Positions 51,299 through 59,992 of a stretch of 64,000 nucleotides of DNA are shown piece after piece. The position numbers were made by a program, and so were the translations under genes. Every line of letters starts with the position of its first letter. Within the stretch, counting starts at the first letter, position 1. The stretch spans positions 248,001-312,000 of the forward strand of contig CACWYV010000001.1 in assembly GCA_902765225.1 (NCBI GenBank), given 5' to 3'. Below the pieces are notes generated by a model that had not been told where the DNA came from, did not search any database, and saw only the letters and a program-made list of their open reading frames with translations. The DNA is from Candidatus Avelusimicrobium intestinale. GTDB taxonomy: Bacteria; Elusimicrobiota; Elusimicrobia; Elusimicrobiales; Elusimicrobiaceae.

Positions 51299-52519
51299 TT
51301 ATTTTAATTTCAGTTGCACAAAGGTTTCAATGTGGTCCGTGTGCGGGAAAAAATCAAATGCTTCCACGTGTAAAATTTCGTAACGTTGCGTGAGCGTTTT
51401 TAAGTCCGTAGCCAACGTAACCGGATTGCACGAAATGTAAAGTACATTCTCCACGCCGCTCTCTGTTACCGCTTTGCACGCTTTGGGGTGCATACCGCCG
51501 CGGGGCGGGTCCAAAATAATCAGCGCATCTTTGCGCTCAATCGGTTGTTGCTTAACGAAATCTTCTACCTTGGCGCAGAAAAATTGCACGTTTTTCACGC
51601 CGTTTAATTTGGCGTTTTCAATACCGTTGTAAATAGCGGGCGCGACGGACTCCACACAAATACTTTTCTCGCACAAATCTGCACACGAAAGCGAAAAACT
51701 GCCCGCGCCGCCGTACAAATCGTAAATTTTCTTGGGTGCGAGTTTTTTAACAAACCCGCGCACGCGGCTATACATTTTTTGTGCGGTTTTTGTGTTTGTT
51801 TGAAAAAACGATTGCGGAGAGAGTTTAAAAACCACTTCGCGCTCTGGCGTGCCGTTATCGCCTGTCAAAATAATTTTTTCAAAAATATGGTCTTTGCCTT
51901 TTAATACGCGCAAACTTTCCGGCGCGGCTGTATCGGAGAGCCCGGTATTAACAGCCGCCATAATGTTTGCGTTTGGCAAGATGCTTTCCACCGCGGCCAC
52001 AAACGTTTTTTCGTTAAAGTCGTCCGTTACGAACAAGACAACAATTTGTTCGCCGGTGTTTTTGCCTTCGCGCACTAAAAGATGGCGCAAAACGCCTGTA
52101 TGTTTGCGTGTATCGTAATACGGCAGATTTTCTTTGGCAGCCCACGCACGCAAGGCGCTTAAAAGCGGTACAAGTTTATCGCTAAATAAAAGGCATTCGC
52201 TGATTTCCACTGCCCGATCAAAGCGGCCTTTGTACTTAAAACCGAGGGCTTGCTCAAATTCCAACGGGCGTGTTTTGTTGGCGGGGTCTTTTTTGTTGTA
52301 GTCTTCGCGCCATTTGACTTGGTGGCAAAACCCTAGCTCCACCTTGTTGCGGAAATAAAACGGCTCGTCCGTTTGGGTGACGGGGATTGTTTCTGTCCAA
52401 AATTCGCGTAAAGTTTCCTGCAACTTGGCTTGTTTTTTAGCCACTTGCTCGTTGTAGGGCAGATTTAATAGCGCGCACCCGCCGCACACGCCAAAATGTT
52501 TACACGTTTGGTTAGGCAT
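51299..52519 (-). CDS. 23S rRNA (uracil-C5) methyltransferase, RlmD/TrmA family
   Basis: About 406 aa from ATG 52519, which overlaps the end of ychF. An [4Fe-4S] motif CKHFGVCGGC at the N-terminus (fourth Cys in EISECLLF), the SAM-binding IYDLYGGAGSFSL near residue 265, ILDPPRGGMHP and the catalytic Cys in YISCNPVTLATDL near residue 375 are seen. The TRAM domain of RlmD is reduced or absent. Which uridine is methylated cannot be told from sequence alone. The longer start at 52546 lies deeper in ychF. Confidence 0.88.
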   Translation of the reverse strand: MPNQTCKHFGVCGGCALLNLPYNEQVAKKQAKLQETLREFWTETIPVTQTDEPFYFRNKVELGFCHQVKWREDYNKKDPANKTRPLEFEQALGFKYKGRFDRAVEISECLLFSDKLVPLLSALRAWAAKENLPYYDTRKHTGVLRHLLVREGKNTGEQIVVLFVTDDFNEKTFVAAVESILPNANIMAAVNTGLSDTAAPESLRVLKGKDHIFEKIILTGDNGTPEREVVFKLSPQSFFQTNTKTAQKMYSRVRGFVKKLAPKKIYDLYGGAGSFSLSCADLCEKSICVESVAPAIYNGIENAKLNGVKNVQFFCAKVEDFVKQQPIERKDALIILDPPRGGMHPKACKAVTESGVENVLYISCNPVTLATDLKTLTQRYEILHVEAFDFFPHTDHIETFVQLKLK

Positions 52520-53585
52520 TGATTTTAAACAGGCAGACGTCGCCATCCTTTACAATATAGTCTTTCCCTTCGCTGCGGATTAAGCCGTGCTCTTTAAGGG
52601 CTTTTTCAGAGCCGTATTTTACTAAGTCGTCAAACGTATAAACATCCGCGCGGATGAAACCTTTTTCAAAATCGCTGTGGATTTTACCCGCCGCTTGCGG
52701 AGCCGTACACCCCACGGGAATCAACCAACTGCGTACTTCCACTTCTTCCCCCGCGGTAAAATAGGTGCAAAGGTTTAAGAGTTTCATTCCTTCGCGCACG
52801 ACTTTTTCCAACCCGGTATAATCGTTACCCGTTTCGGCCAAGAACGCGTGTTTTTCTTCTTCGCTAAATTCGGCGATGTCGGCCTCAAACTTAACGCAAA
52901 GTTCCACAAACCCCGCACCGTTTTCTTTAGCGTATGCGGCCACTTTGGCGGCGTTCTCTTCGTTGCGTTTTTCGCTATTGTTGCCCACATATAAGACGGG
53001 TTTGGACGTCAAAAATTGATACTCTTTAAGTTCTTCCGGCTCTAAACCCAAGGACGAAACCGGCTTACCGTTTTCCAACGCGGCTTTAATTTCTTTCATC
53101 CGCTCAAAGGCGGCCACGGCGTCTTTCTTGCCGGACTTGGCGTTACTGCCCAAGCGGTCGCAAATTTTGGTGGCACTTTCCAGGTCTGCCAGCATTAGCT
53201 CGGTATTGATAATTTCAATGTCGCGCAGCGGGTCCACGGAGTTCATGACGTGGGTGACGTTTTCGTCTTCAAACAGCCGTACCACGTGGATAATGGCGTC
53301 CACTTCGCGGATGTTGGCTAAAAATTTATTACCCAATCCTTCGCCTTGGCTGGCCCCTTTCACAATACCCGCAATATCCACAAATTTTATAAACGCGGCC
53401 GTTTTCTTGGGCGGTTTGAACATTTCAAACAACTTATCCAGCCGTTTATCCGGTATCGGCACAATGCCGACGTTGGGCTCAATGGTGCAGAAAGGATAGT
53501 TGCTGGCTTCCGCTCCGGCACAGGTTAACGCATTAAAAAGGGTGGATTTGCCTACATTGGGAAGACCTACGATACCGATTTCCAT
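52512..53585 (-). CDS. ychF: Redox-regulated ATPase of the Obg-like family
   Basis: 357 aa. Walker A GLPNVGKSTLFNAL at residue 8, the switch region VDIAGIVKGASQGEGLGNKFLANIREVDAI and a C-terminal TGS domain ending KDGDVCLFKINA. The G4 position is NNSE rather than NKxD, as expected for ATP-specific YchF/OLA1. Binds ribosomes. AAGGAG precedes the ATG. First gene of ychF-rlmD-tfoX-RDD1-RDD2-pcrA. Confidence 0.96.
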   Translation of the reverse strand: MEIGIVGLPNVGKSTLFNALTCAGAEASNYPFCTIEPNVGIVPIPDKRLDKLFEMFKPPKKTAAFIKFVDIAGIVKGASQGEGLGNKFLANIREVDAIIHVVRLFEDENVTHVMNSVDPLRDIEIINTELMLADLESATKICDRLGSNAKSGKKDAVAAFERMKEIKAALENGKPVSSLGLEPEELKEYQFLTSKPVLYVGNNSEKRNEENAAKVAAYAKENGAGFVELCVKFEADIAEFSEEEKHAFLAETGNDYTGLEKVVREGMKLLNLCTYFTAGEEVEVRSWLIPVGCTAPQAAGKIHSDFEKGFIRADVYTFDDLVKYGSEKALKEHGLIRSEGKDYIVKDGDVCLFKINA

Positions 53586-53608
53586 AGAAAACTCCTTAAA
53601 GAAAAAGA

Positions 53609-53717
53609 TGCCAAAATATTTAACGGGGCAACACCCCTATTCTAAATATTTTAGCATTTTGTATTTACCCTCGGGGAAGGGGCCAAAGGTCCTAGACGTG
53701 TCTAGGTCTTTTGGCCC
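53609..53717. promoter_or_regulatory. Two large stem-loops in the ychF/metalloprotease divergent spacer
   Basis: Stem-loop 1: 14-bp arms (53609-53622, 53643-53656, one mismatch) enclosing GGGG/CCCC. Stem-loop 2: about 17 pairs with one mismatch (53680-53697, 53700-53717). Stem-loop 2 ends exactly where the -35 of the metalloprotease gene begins. Because both genes point away, these are not simple terminators. Confidence 0.55.
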
Positions 53718-53746
53718 TTGAAATTGGGGTGCTTGAAGATTATACT
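53718..53746 (+). promoter_or_regulatory. Promoter of the metalloprotease gene
   Basis: -35 TTGAAA (53718-53723), 17-nt spacer, -10 TATACT (53741-53746). Confidence 0.7.
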
Positions 53747-53782
53747 TTAATATATAAGACTGTTTACCAAGCGGAGTTTATT

Positions 53783-55306
53783 ATGAAAAAGTTTCATCTT
53801 ATTTTAAGTGCATTCTTCTTTCTACCATTGGTCGGGGTGGCGGCCCCGTGGGGTATTTTGGAAGAAGCCGTTTCGGCCAGAGATTACGGCGTGGACAAAC
53901 TGCTTGCGCGGGAGAGTATCCGCTATGCGGTTTCGCAGGAGATTACGCCGCAAGAGGAACAGGCTTTCCTGTCTAATTTGCGTAAGTGGCCCCAAGAAAC
54001 GTTGAAATTCATCCGCAATAGCGGACGGGAACGGGAGTTCCGGGACGTCGTGCCGGTATTGGAACAGAAATTAACCTTTGAAAAGGTACAAACGGCGGAA
54101 GAAGCGGATGTGTGGTTAAAAATAATGGAGGGGATAGGAGCGGCTGGCTCTTTTAATACCGAATCTCACCGTATTGCCATTAACCTTGAATATAGAGCAT
54201 ACTTGGCGGAGACGAGTTTGCATGAGATTGGTCACTATTACGGATTGGGTGACCAATATGAGTCTGCGCGTGACAATTCCCACCGGGAATACTCTAGCAA
54301 TGCCAATGACGTACAGAATAGTATCATGCGGGACCAATCAGTCACATATGCAAAGATTACCTGTGATGATGCGGACGGTTTTATCAATCTAATTGATTTG
54401 CGTGTTTCCCAGAATACGGGGCGTTTTTCGTCGCGGTCGGCCAACGGGTGGAAGAGTTTGTGTTCGCCCAAAGTGACGTATAAAAAGGCAAAAACCTTAA
54501 ACCGGGATTATGACCGCATCCAGAAAGATGAGCAGAACGAAAAAAGCGTACAGTATGACAGCGAAGGGAATGCCGTGGAGGAAGATTGGGATTCTTTCTT
54601 GACGGATGAAAATCTATTTCCGCTATTTACTATTTCCCCCAAGGACCGGATTGTTTCTGCGGCGGATGGACTGGTCACACGGGTGGAATCCTACGTAGGG
54701 ACGCCGGTTTGTCCGCTTCCCAAGCAAGGTGGGCCGGCCATTCGTGAATTTAAATATGTTCAAGAAAGTAAAGATATTTACAAAGTCCATATACGTTGTT
54801 TGCACGGAACCAAAGAGGTAAAAAAATACTCGTTCCCGGTGGTACACGACGCGGAATGGATGTTGTTTTTTGACGAAAAAATTTCGGCTGCCCGGCCCGC
54901 GCAGACCATTCAATTCCCCTTTGATGGAACATACAGTCTGAGTGTTGAATTTTCTAAATTCCGTTTGGCCAAAGTATTGGTTGCCCAATCCCAGGCGGTA
55001 GGTGGGCAGATTGTCGCAGCCAGGATGACTTGTCCTTTAGCGGGAGAGTCTTTTAAGGTAGAGTTAGAGACCCCGCAAGCGTATAACTATGAGATAGCGG
55101 CCCGGGATTTCCAAAAATTTCTTACCAACCGCCGGGTGCCGCAAGAACATCGGACGGTCGTATCCGAAATGAAACAGGTGTGTGATAAAAACATCGCAAA
55201 TATCAGCAGTTTCTACCGCAATTTTTATCAGCCCCTATTCGGGATAAATACGGGCTTAACGGATGCGGAACTCCGGCAGAAAGTCGGCAGATTGCTTGGG
55301 AAATAA
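53783..55306 (+). CDS. Secreted metalloprotease-like protein (HExxHxxGxxD)
   Basis: About 507 aa from ATG 53783 (GGAG upstream) with a signal peptide (MKKFHLILSAFFFLPLVGVAAP). LHEIGHYYGLGDQYES near residue 170 gives the metzincin-type zinc motif HExxHxxGxxD, with Asp as third ligand and catalytic Glu. Paired cysteines later in the protein could form disulfides. The C-terminal 300 residues match nothing I know. It is alone, with its own promoter and terminator, so it probably acts in the periplasm or outside the cell. Confidence 0.7.
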   Translation: MKKFHLILSAFFFLPLVGVAAPWGILEEAVSARDYGVDKLLARESIRYAVSQEITPQEEQAFLSNLRKWPQETLKFIRNSGREREFRDVVPVLEQKLTFEKVQTAEEADVWLKIMEGIGAAGSFNTESHRIAINLEYRAYLAETSLHEIGHYYGLGDQYESARDNSHREYSSNANDVQNSIMRDQSVTYAKITCDDADGFINLIDLRVSQNTGRFSSRSANGWKSLCSPKVTYKKAKTLNRDYDRIQKDEQNEKSVQYDSEGNAVEEDWDSFLTDENLFPLFTISPKDRIVSAADGLVTRVESYVGTPVCPLPKQGGPAIREFKYVQESKDIYKVHIRCLHGTKEVKKYSFPVVHDAEWMLFFDEKISAARPAQTIQFPFDGTYSLSVEFSKFRLAKVLVAQSQAVGGQIVAARMTCPLAGESFKVELETPQAYNYEIAARDFQKFLTNRRVPQEHRTVVSEMKQVCDKNIANISSFYRNFYQPLFGINTGLTDAELRQKVGRLLGK

Positions 55307-55323
55307 GCAGTAAACCTTTCTTG

Positions 55324-55354
55324 AAAAAGCCTGTCCAAATCGGACAGGCTTTTT
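55324..55354 (+). terminator. Terminator of the metalloprotease gene
   Basis: 13-bp perfect stem AAAAAGCCTGTCC/GGACAGGCTTTTT with a 5-nt loop and T run. Confidence 0.9.
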
Positions 55355-55435
55355 TATGGGAAAAGGGTAGGTTTTGGGGAGCTTCTTGTGTAAGGGTTCT
55401 TTATTATATAAAATAGTCTATAAGGAGCAATTTTT

Positions 55436-55717
55436 ATGGATATTACCAAAAAAGATGTTGAACTGGCCGGAAAGTTGGCCCATATGCATATCAGTGAAGA
55501 AGAATCTTCCCTTTATGAGGAGCAACTCAAAGCCCTGTTTAATTGGGTGCAGGAACTGTCGGCCGTCAATACAGACGGTGTTACTTTGACCCAAACGGAT
55601 TTAGCGGCTTTTGTCCGTTCGGACGTGCCGGTGGAGAATGAAGCCCTTGCGCAGGAATTGCGTAACGACTTCGCCGCCCAAGAAAATGCGTGTGCCAAAG
55701 TGAAAAAGGTGTTGTGA
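55436..55717 (+). CDS. gatC: Asp/Glu-tRNA amidotransferase subunit C
   Basis: 93-aa subunit that stabilises GatA and joins it to GatB. MDITKKDVELAGKLAHMHISEEE at the start and the conserved RSDVPVENE segment near residue 60 identify it. AAGGAG lies before the ATG. gatA follows by 1 nt; gatB is not in the window. Confidence 0.92.
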   Translation: MDITKKDVELAGKLAHMHISEEESSLYEEQLKALFNWVQELSAVNTDGVTLTQTDLAAFVRSDVPVENEALAQELRNDFAAQENACAKVKKVL

Positions 55718-55718
55718 T

Positions 55719-57134
55719 ATGATGACGATTGTGCAAATTTTAAAAGCTGTTTCTTCCGGCGAACAAACCGCCGAACAAATTACCCGCGCCGCGTTGGCTA
55801 AAATTGCCGAACTGAATCCCACCATCAATGCGTTTGTGGAAGTGTTTGAACAGGATGCTTTGGCGCAAGCCAAGGCCGTGGATGAAAAACGTTCCCGCGG
55901 GGAAAAATTAGGTCCGTTGGCGGGCGTGCCGGTGGCTATCAAAGATAACATTTTGTATAAAGGGCACAAAGCAACGTGTTGTTCCAAAATGTTGGCTAAT
56001 TATGTAGCCTCTTATACTTCTACTGTCGTGGAGAAATTACTGGCAGCTGACGCGGTGATTATCGGTCGTACCAATATGGACGAATTTGCCATGGGCAGCA
56101 GTAACCAAACGTCGGTATACGGTCCGGTAAAAAATCCGGTAGATACCGAGCGGGTTCCCGGCGGTAGTTCCGGCGGAAGTGCCGCGGCAGTTGCTGCCGG
56201 CATGGTGCCGCTTGCCTTAGGAACGGATACCGGCGGTTCAGTCCGGCAGCCGGCGAGTTTTTGCGGAGTAGTTGGTGTAAAACCGGGCTATGGGCGTATC
56301 TCGCGCTATGGAGTAATTGCTTTTGCGTCCAGTGCGGACCAAGTAGGGGTGCTAGCTGCCAATGTGCAAGATGCCGCGTTGGGATTAGAAGTACTATCAG
56401 GTAAAGATACGCATGACTCTACTTCTTTGGATGCTCCCGTCCCGGCCTATACGCAACATTTTACCCCGGATTTAAAAGGTGTCAAGGTAGGGCTGCCCAA
56501 AGGGTTTTTAGATGGTCTGTACGAAGACATTAAACTACGTTTGGATGCGGCTGCCGAACAACTTAAAAAATTAGGAGCCGAGATGGTAGAAGTGGACGTG
56601 CCGCTGGCTAAATATTCTGCCCCCTGCTACTACATCATTACCAGTGCCGAAGCCAGTTCCAACTTGGGCCGCTACGACGGTATCCGTTACGGCTATTCGG
56701 CGCAAGAAGCCCCCGATTTAAATGCGTATTATTTGCAATCCCGTGCACTTTTCGGTCTGGAAGTGAAGAAACGTTTGATTATCGGTACATACGCACTGAC
56801 GTCACAGCGGTATGAAGAATGTTTCTTAAAGGCCATGAAAGTGCGCGAACTCATCCGGCAAGATTTCAAAAAAGTGTTTGAAAATGTGGACGTGCTCCTT
56901 ACGCCTACTTCTCCGACTACCGCTTTCCGGCTAGGTAAATGGGGTAAAAATCCGTTGTCGTTATATTTGGCGGATTTGTACACTTGTCCGGGGAATATCG
57001 GCGGATTGGCGGGTATAAGTGTGCCGTACGGAAAGGATAAAAAAGGGTTGCCCGTGGGAGTGCAGTTTTACGGACCTATTTTACAGGAAGAAAAGATTTT
57101 AAACGCGGCCTATCATTTGGAGAAAAGTTTATGA
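55719..57134 (+). CDS. gatA: Asp/Glu-tRNA amidotransferase subunit A
   Basis: Glutaminase of the transamidation complex that corrects Glu-tRNA-Gln or Asp-tRNA-Asn. 471 aa of the amidase signature family: catalytic Lys in VPVAIKDNILYKG, the GGSSGGSAAAVAAGMVPLALGTDTGGSVRQPA stretch with the cis-Ser and nucleophile Ser near residues 150-175, and KPGYGRISRYG. The start may be ATG 55719 or 55722. The stop overlaps the Nudix start (ATGA). Confidence 0.95.
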   Translation: MMTIVQILKAVSSGEQTAEQITRAALAKIAELNPTINAFVEVFEQDALAQAKAVDEKRSRGEKLGPLAGVPVAIKDNILYKGHKATCCSKMLANYVASYTSTVVEKLLAADAVIIGRTNMDEFAMGSSNQTSVYGPVKNPVDTERVPGGSSGGSAAAVAAGMVPLALGTDTGGSVRQPASFCGVVGVKPGYGRISRYGVIAFASSADQVGVLAANVQDAALGLEVLSGKDTHDSTSLDAPVPAYTQHFTPDLKGVKVGLPKGFLDGLYEDIKLRLDAAAEQLKKLGAEMVEVDVPLAKYSAPCYYIITSAEASSNLGRYDGIRYGYSAQEAPDLNAYYLQSRALFGLEVKKRLIIGTYALTSQRYEECFLKAMKVRELIRQDFKKVFENVDVLLTPTSPTTAFRLGKWGKNPLSLYLADLYTCPGNIGGLAGISVPYGKDKKGLPVGVQFYGPILQEEKILNAAYHLEKSL

Positions 57135-57592
57135 TTGTGTCCGAATTTTCCTGCGGCGGGGTTGTGCTGGACGGCAAGAAGGTGTTGCTTGTTCAGGTGA
57201 AAAACATGAAAGGGAAGAAAATTTGGACGTTTCCCAAAGGGCACATTGAGCCCGGCGAAACACCCCGCCAAGCCGCTTTGCGCGAAGTATTGGAAGAAAC
57301 CGGTTATAAGGCCAGTATTATTCACCCCATGATCAGTGTACGCTATGCGTTTACGTTGCACGGTAATTACATTAAGAAAAAAGTGCAATGGTATTTGATG
57401 AAGAAACTGGGACGTATCGGCAAACATGATGCTTCTGAAATTTTAGCTATCCGGTGGGTATCGTTGCTTAAAGCGCATGAGTTAGTCCAGTATCCCAGTG
57501 ATATACGGTTGTTGGATATGCTGATGGCTTCTATGCATATTGCGCCGCATCCCGTAGCAGAAGAAACGGAAGCCGTCTCTGCCGAAGAATAG
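57131..57592 (+). CDS. Nudix hydrolase, Ap4A/RppH-like
   Basis: 153 aa. The Nudix box begins GHIEPGE near residue 37 and continues to REVLEETGY, so all catalytic Glu and Arg positions are kept. The WTFPKGHIE context and small size fit diadenosine-polyphosphate hydrolases. Coupled to gatA. Terminator follows. Confidence 0.87.
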   Translation: MIVSEFSCGGVVLDGKKVLLVQVKNMKGKKIWTFPKGHIEPGETPRQAALREVLEETGYKASIIHPMISVRYAFTLHGNYIKKKVQWYLMKKLGRIGKHDASEILAIRWVSLLKAHELVQYPSDIRLLDMLMASMHIAPHPVAEETEAVSAEE

Positions 57593-57610
57593 AAAAATTT
57601 TTAGACAGAA

Positions 57611-57636
57611 AAGCCCCGCGCTCATACGCGGGGCTT
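57611..57636. terminator. Terminator after the Nudix gene
   Basis: 10-bp stem AAGCCCCGCG/CGCGGGGCTT with a 6-nt loop; on the minus strand it follows the tRNA-Ala 3' fragment, as it would in an original tRNA gene. Confidence 0.85.
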
Positions 57637-57642
57637 AAATTT

Positions 57643-57674
57643 TGGACCTGACAAGGATCGAACTTGCGACCTCC
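57643..57674 (-). repeat. Duplicated 3' part of tRNA-Ala
   Basis: 32 nt identical to 57785-57816, covering the discriminator, 3' acceptor strand, whole T-arm and part of the variable region of tRNA-Ala. The rest of the tRNA is missing here. It resembles an attachment-site scar. Confidence 0.8.
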
Positions 57675-57749
57675 ACAGCCGCGACGGCACGGCACCGCGC
57701 CTGCGTCGGTCTTTAGCGGATTCTTTAACGGTTCCTCATTTCCAACAAA

Positions 57750-57771
57750 AAACCCACCTTTCGGCGGGTTT
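57750..57771 (-). terminator. Terminator of tRNA-Ala
   Basis: AAACCCGCC/GGTGGGTTT on the minus strand with a GAAA loop and one G-U pair, followed by a T run. Confidence 0.8.
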
Positions 57772-57781
57772 CTGTTGTAAA

Positions 57782-57857
57782 TGGTGGACCTGACAAGGAT
57801 CGAACTTGCGACCTCCTGCATGCCATGCAGGCGCTCTCCCAGCTGAGCTACAGGCCC
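57782..57857 (-). tRNA. tRNA-Ala (GGC)
   Basis: Minus-strand cloverleaf: acceptor GGGCCTG/CAGGTCC (one G-U), A discriminator and encoded CCA (57782-57784), anticodon stem CCTGC/GCAGG with loop ATGGCAT and anticodon GGC, T-loop GTTCGATCC. Unlike tRNA-Asp in this window it encodes CCA. Confidence 0.95.
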
Positions 57858-57868
57858 GTTATATTTTT

Positions 57869-57897
57869 ATTATAACAGTTTTTGACTAAAAGAGCAA
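57869..57897 (-). promoter_or_regulatory. Promoter of tRNA-Ala
   Basis: -35 TTGCTC (plus 57892-57897), 17-nt spacer, -10 TATAAT (plus 57869-57874). Confidence 0.65.
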
Positions 57898-57948
57898 CAG
57901 GTAATCCCTCCGGTTTATTGCCTGGGTGTGCTTATGCGTGGCGGTTGA

Positions 57949-58779
57949 TTATCCGCGGAATAATCCGCGCAGCAGTTTAATTTCTTGAGCGTATCCGTCT
58001 AAATCGTTGGGGGTTTCCAAACAGAACGGCAGGTGCTTCAAGGCCGGGTGGTTAATAACCGTTGCTAACGTTTCTGTGCCGATGGTTCCACCCCCGATGA
58101 CGGCGTGACGGTCTTTATGGGCGCCGCGCGGGTTTAAACTGTCGTTAAGATGAACGGCTTTCAAACGCGCCAGCCCGATTTGCTTATCAAATTCCGCTAT
58201 CACATCATCCAACCGGGTCAGGTCATACCCGCCGTCGCTAATATGGCAGGTATCCAAACAAATACCCATTTTATCGTTTTGCTTTACACCGTCCAAAATG
58301 TATTTGAGTTCGTCAAACGTCCGGCCGATTTCGCTTCCCTTACCGGCCATGGTTTCCAAAAGTACGGTGGTGGTTTGGGCGGGTGTCAAAATTTCATTTA
58401 ATAACCCGATAATAAATTGCGTGCCGGTTTCCACCCCTTGTCCCACATGACTGCCCGGGTGAAAATTATATAGATTTCCGGGGAGATACTCCATCCGTTG
58501 CAAATCGTCTTGCATGGTGAGTCGGGCAAATTCACGTGTTTTGGGATCTGCCGACGCCGGGTTGAGCGTATAAGGGGCGTGGGCAATAATCGGCGCAAAA
58601 TGCTTTTCTTGGAGTAATTGGCGCAAAGAGGCGGCATCTTGCGGGTCGATGGCTTTGGCTTTGCTCCCGCGCGGGTTGCGCGTAAAAAATTGAAAGGTAT
58701 CCGCGCCGATGGACAGGGCTGTTTTCCCCATGGCTTCAAATCCATCCGACGAAGATAAATGACAACCTATGTGCAACAT
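57949..58779 (-). CDS. nfo: Endonuclease IV (AP endonuclease)
   Basis: Zinc-dependent base-excision repair enzyme cutting at abasic sites. 276 aa with [58 protein letters not shown] and [25 protein letters not shown] carrying the His, Asp and Glu metal ligands. GGAG precedes the ATG. It lies 4 nt after ltaE on the same strand. Confidence 0.96.
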   Translation of the reverse strand: MLHIGCHLSSSDGFEAMGKTALSIGADTFQFFTRNPRGSKAKAIDPQDAASLRQLLQEKHFAPIIAHAPYTLNPASADPKTREFARLTMQDDLQRMEYLPGNLYNFHPGSHVGQGVETGTQFIIGLLNEILTPAQTTTVLLETMAGKGSEIGRTFDELKYILDGVKQNDKMGICLDTCHISDGGYDLTRLDDVIAEFDKQIGLARLKAVHLNDSLNPRGAHKDRHAVIGGGTIGTETLATVINHPALKHLPFCLETPNDLDGYAQEIKLLRGLFRG

Positions 58780-58783
58780 GCGG

Positions 58784-59824
58784 TTACTCCGTTAACCGTT
58801 TGAGATCGGTGATGAATTGCCGCACGTCTTCTTCCCGCGTGGCCCAACTGGTACAAATGCGGATGGCCGAATGGTTGTGATCGTACGGTTTGAGGTGGGA
58901 AAATACATATTGCTGTTCCAAATCTTTGAGTATCTCATTGGGTACAATGGGGAATTGTTGGTTGGTGGGAGACGGATACAAGAAAGAGAAACGGGCTTCT
59001 TCGCACGCAGTGCGAATGAGGGCGGCCATCCGGTTAGCGTGAGCAGCCAGTTGTAAATACAAACCGTCTTGGAATAGGGTTAAAAACTGTATTCCCAAAA
59101 TACGGCCTTTGGCTAAAATGGCCCCGTGTTGTTTCATGGTGTAGCGGAAATCTTTTTGGAGTTTTGGGTTTGTGATGACCACCGCTTCTCCCAACAAGGC
59201 TCCCAATTTGGTTCCCCCAATGTAGAACACGTCGCAACAGGTCGCCACATCTTGCCAAGAAACATCATTCTCTTCGGCTGTCAGGCCATAACCCAACCGG
59301 GCGCCGTCCATAAATAAATAAAGCCCGTTTTCATCACACGCGCGGCGTAAATCGTAGAGTTCTTGTTTGGAATATAATGTGCCGAACTCGGTTGGAAACG
59401 AAATATAAACCATTTTCGGTTGGGGAGCGAATTCGGGATTGTCATCCTGCCAATGTTCGCGGCAAAGACGGGAAACCTGTTCGGCCGTGATTTTGCCGTT
59501 CCGGTGCGGAGCTGTCAAGATGCGGTGCCCGGTCATTTCAATGGCTCCCGCTTCGTGCACATTGATGTGTCCGCAATCGGGGGCGAGTACTCCCTGGTAA
59601 GAACGTAGAAAAGCGGCAATGACAGTTAAATTGGTTTGGGTACCCCCGCTAATAAAATGAACAGCCGCCTGCGGCGCGGCACACAGTTGCTTGATGGTTT
59701 CCGCCGCTTGCAGGCAATACGTGTCCTGCCCGTAACCGGGGAGTTGTTCTAAATTGGTCTGGGCCAGCCGTTCCAAAATCCGCGGATGGGCCCCTTCGCT
59801 GTAATCACAGTTAAAACGGATCAT
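58784..59824 (-). CDS. ltaE: Low-specificity L-threonine aldolase
   Basis: PLP enzyme cleaving threonine to glycine and acetaldehyde. 346 aa with [14 protein letters not shown] at the N-terminus, [21 protein letters not shown], the aspartate in [11 protein letters not shown] and the PLP lysine in [12 protein letters not shown] near residue 205. The family also includes related beta-eliminating lyases. A TAAAAT -10 ends 7 nt before the ATG; no Shine-Dalgarno. Confidence 0.88.
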   Translation of the reverse strand: MIRFNCDYSEGAHPRILERLAQTNLEQLPGYGQDTYCLQAAETIKQLCAAPQAAVHFISGGTQTNLTVIAAFLRSYQGVLAPDCGHINVHEAGAIEMTGHRILTAPHRNGKITAEQVSRLCREHWQDDNPEFAPQPKMVYISFPTEFGTLYSKQELYDLRRACDENGLYLFMDGARLGYGLTAEENDVSWQDVATCCDVFYIGGTKLGALLGEAVVITNPKLQKDFRYTMKQHGAILAKGRILGIQFLTLFQDGLYLQLAAHANRMAALIRTACEEARFSFLYPSPTNQQFPIVPNEILKDLEQQYVFSHLKPYDHNHSAIRICTSWATREEDVRQFITDLKRLTE

Positions 59825-59831
59825 ATGTTTT

Positions 59832-59837
59832 ATTTTA
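59832..59837 (-). promoter_or_regulatory. -10 element of ltaE, leaderless type
   Basis: Minus-strand TAAAAT followed by AAAACAT and the ATG, closely like the ruvA start region. Confidence 0.45.
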
Positions 59838-59929
59838 CTTTTTTTCGCGTTAAAAGCAAGTTTTATTTTACAGGATAAAAAATATACGTAAATTGAGCGA
59901 ATTGTATAGAGGAAAAGGAGGTCCGTTTT

Positions 59930-59986
59930 TGGTATAATAAAATGGTTAGAATAAGGGAAGCGGCCTGAGCCGCAATTCCCGGAGAG
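59930..59986 (+). promoter_or_regulatory. Promoter and hairpin leader of kdsD
   Basis: Extended -10 TGGTATAAT (59930-59938). The leader contains a hairpin GGGAA-GCGGC-ctga-GCCGC-aa-TTCCC (59955-59980) that ends right at the GGAGAG Shine-Dalgarno, so it could limit ribosome access. Confidence 0.5.
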
Positions 59987-59992
59987 TGAACT

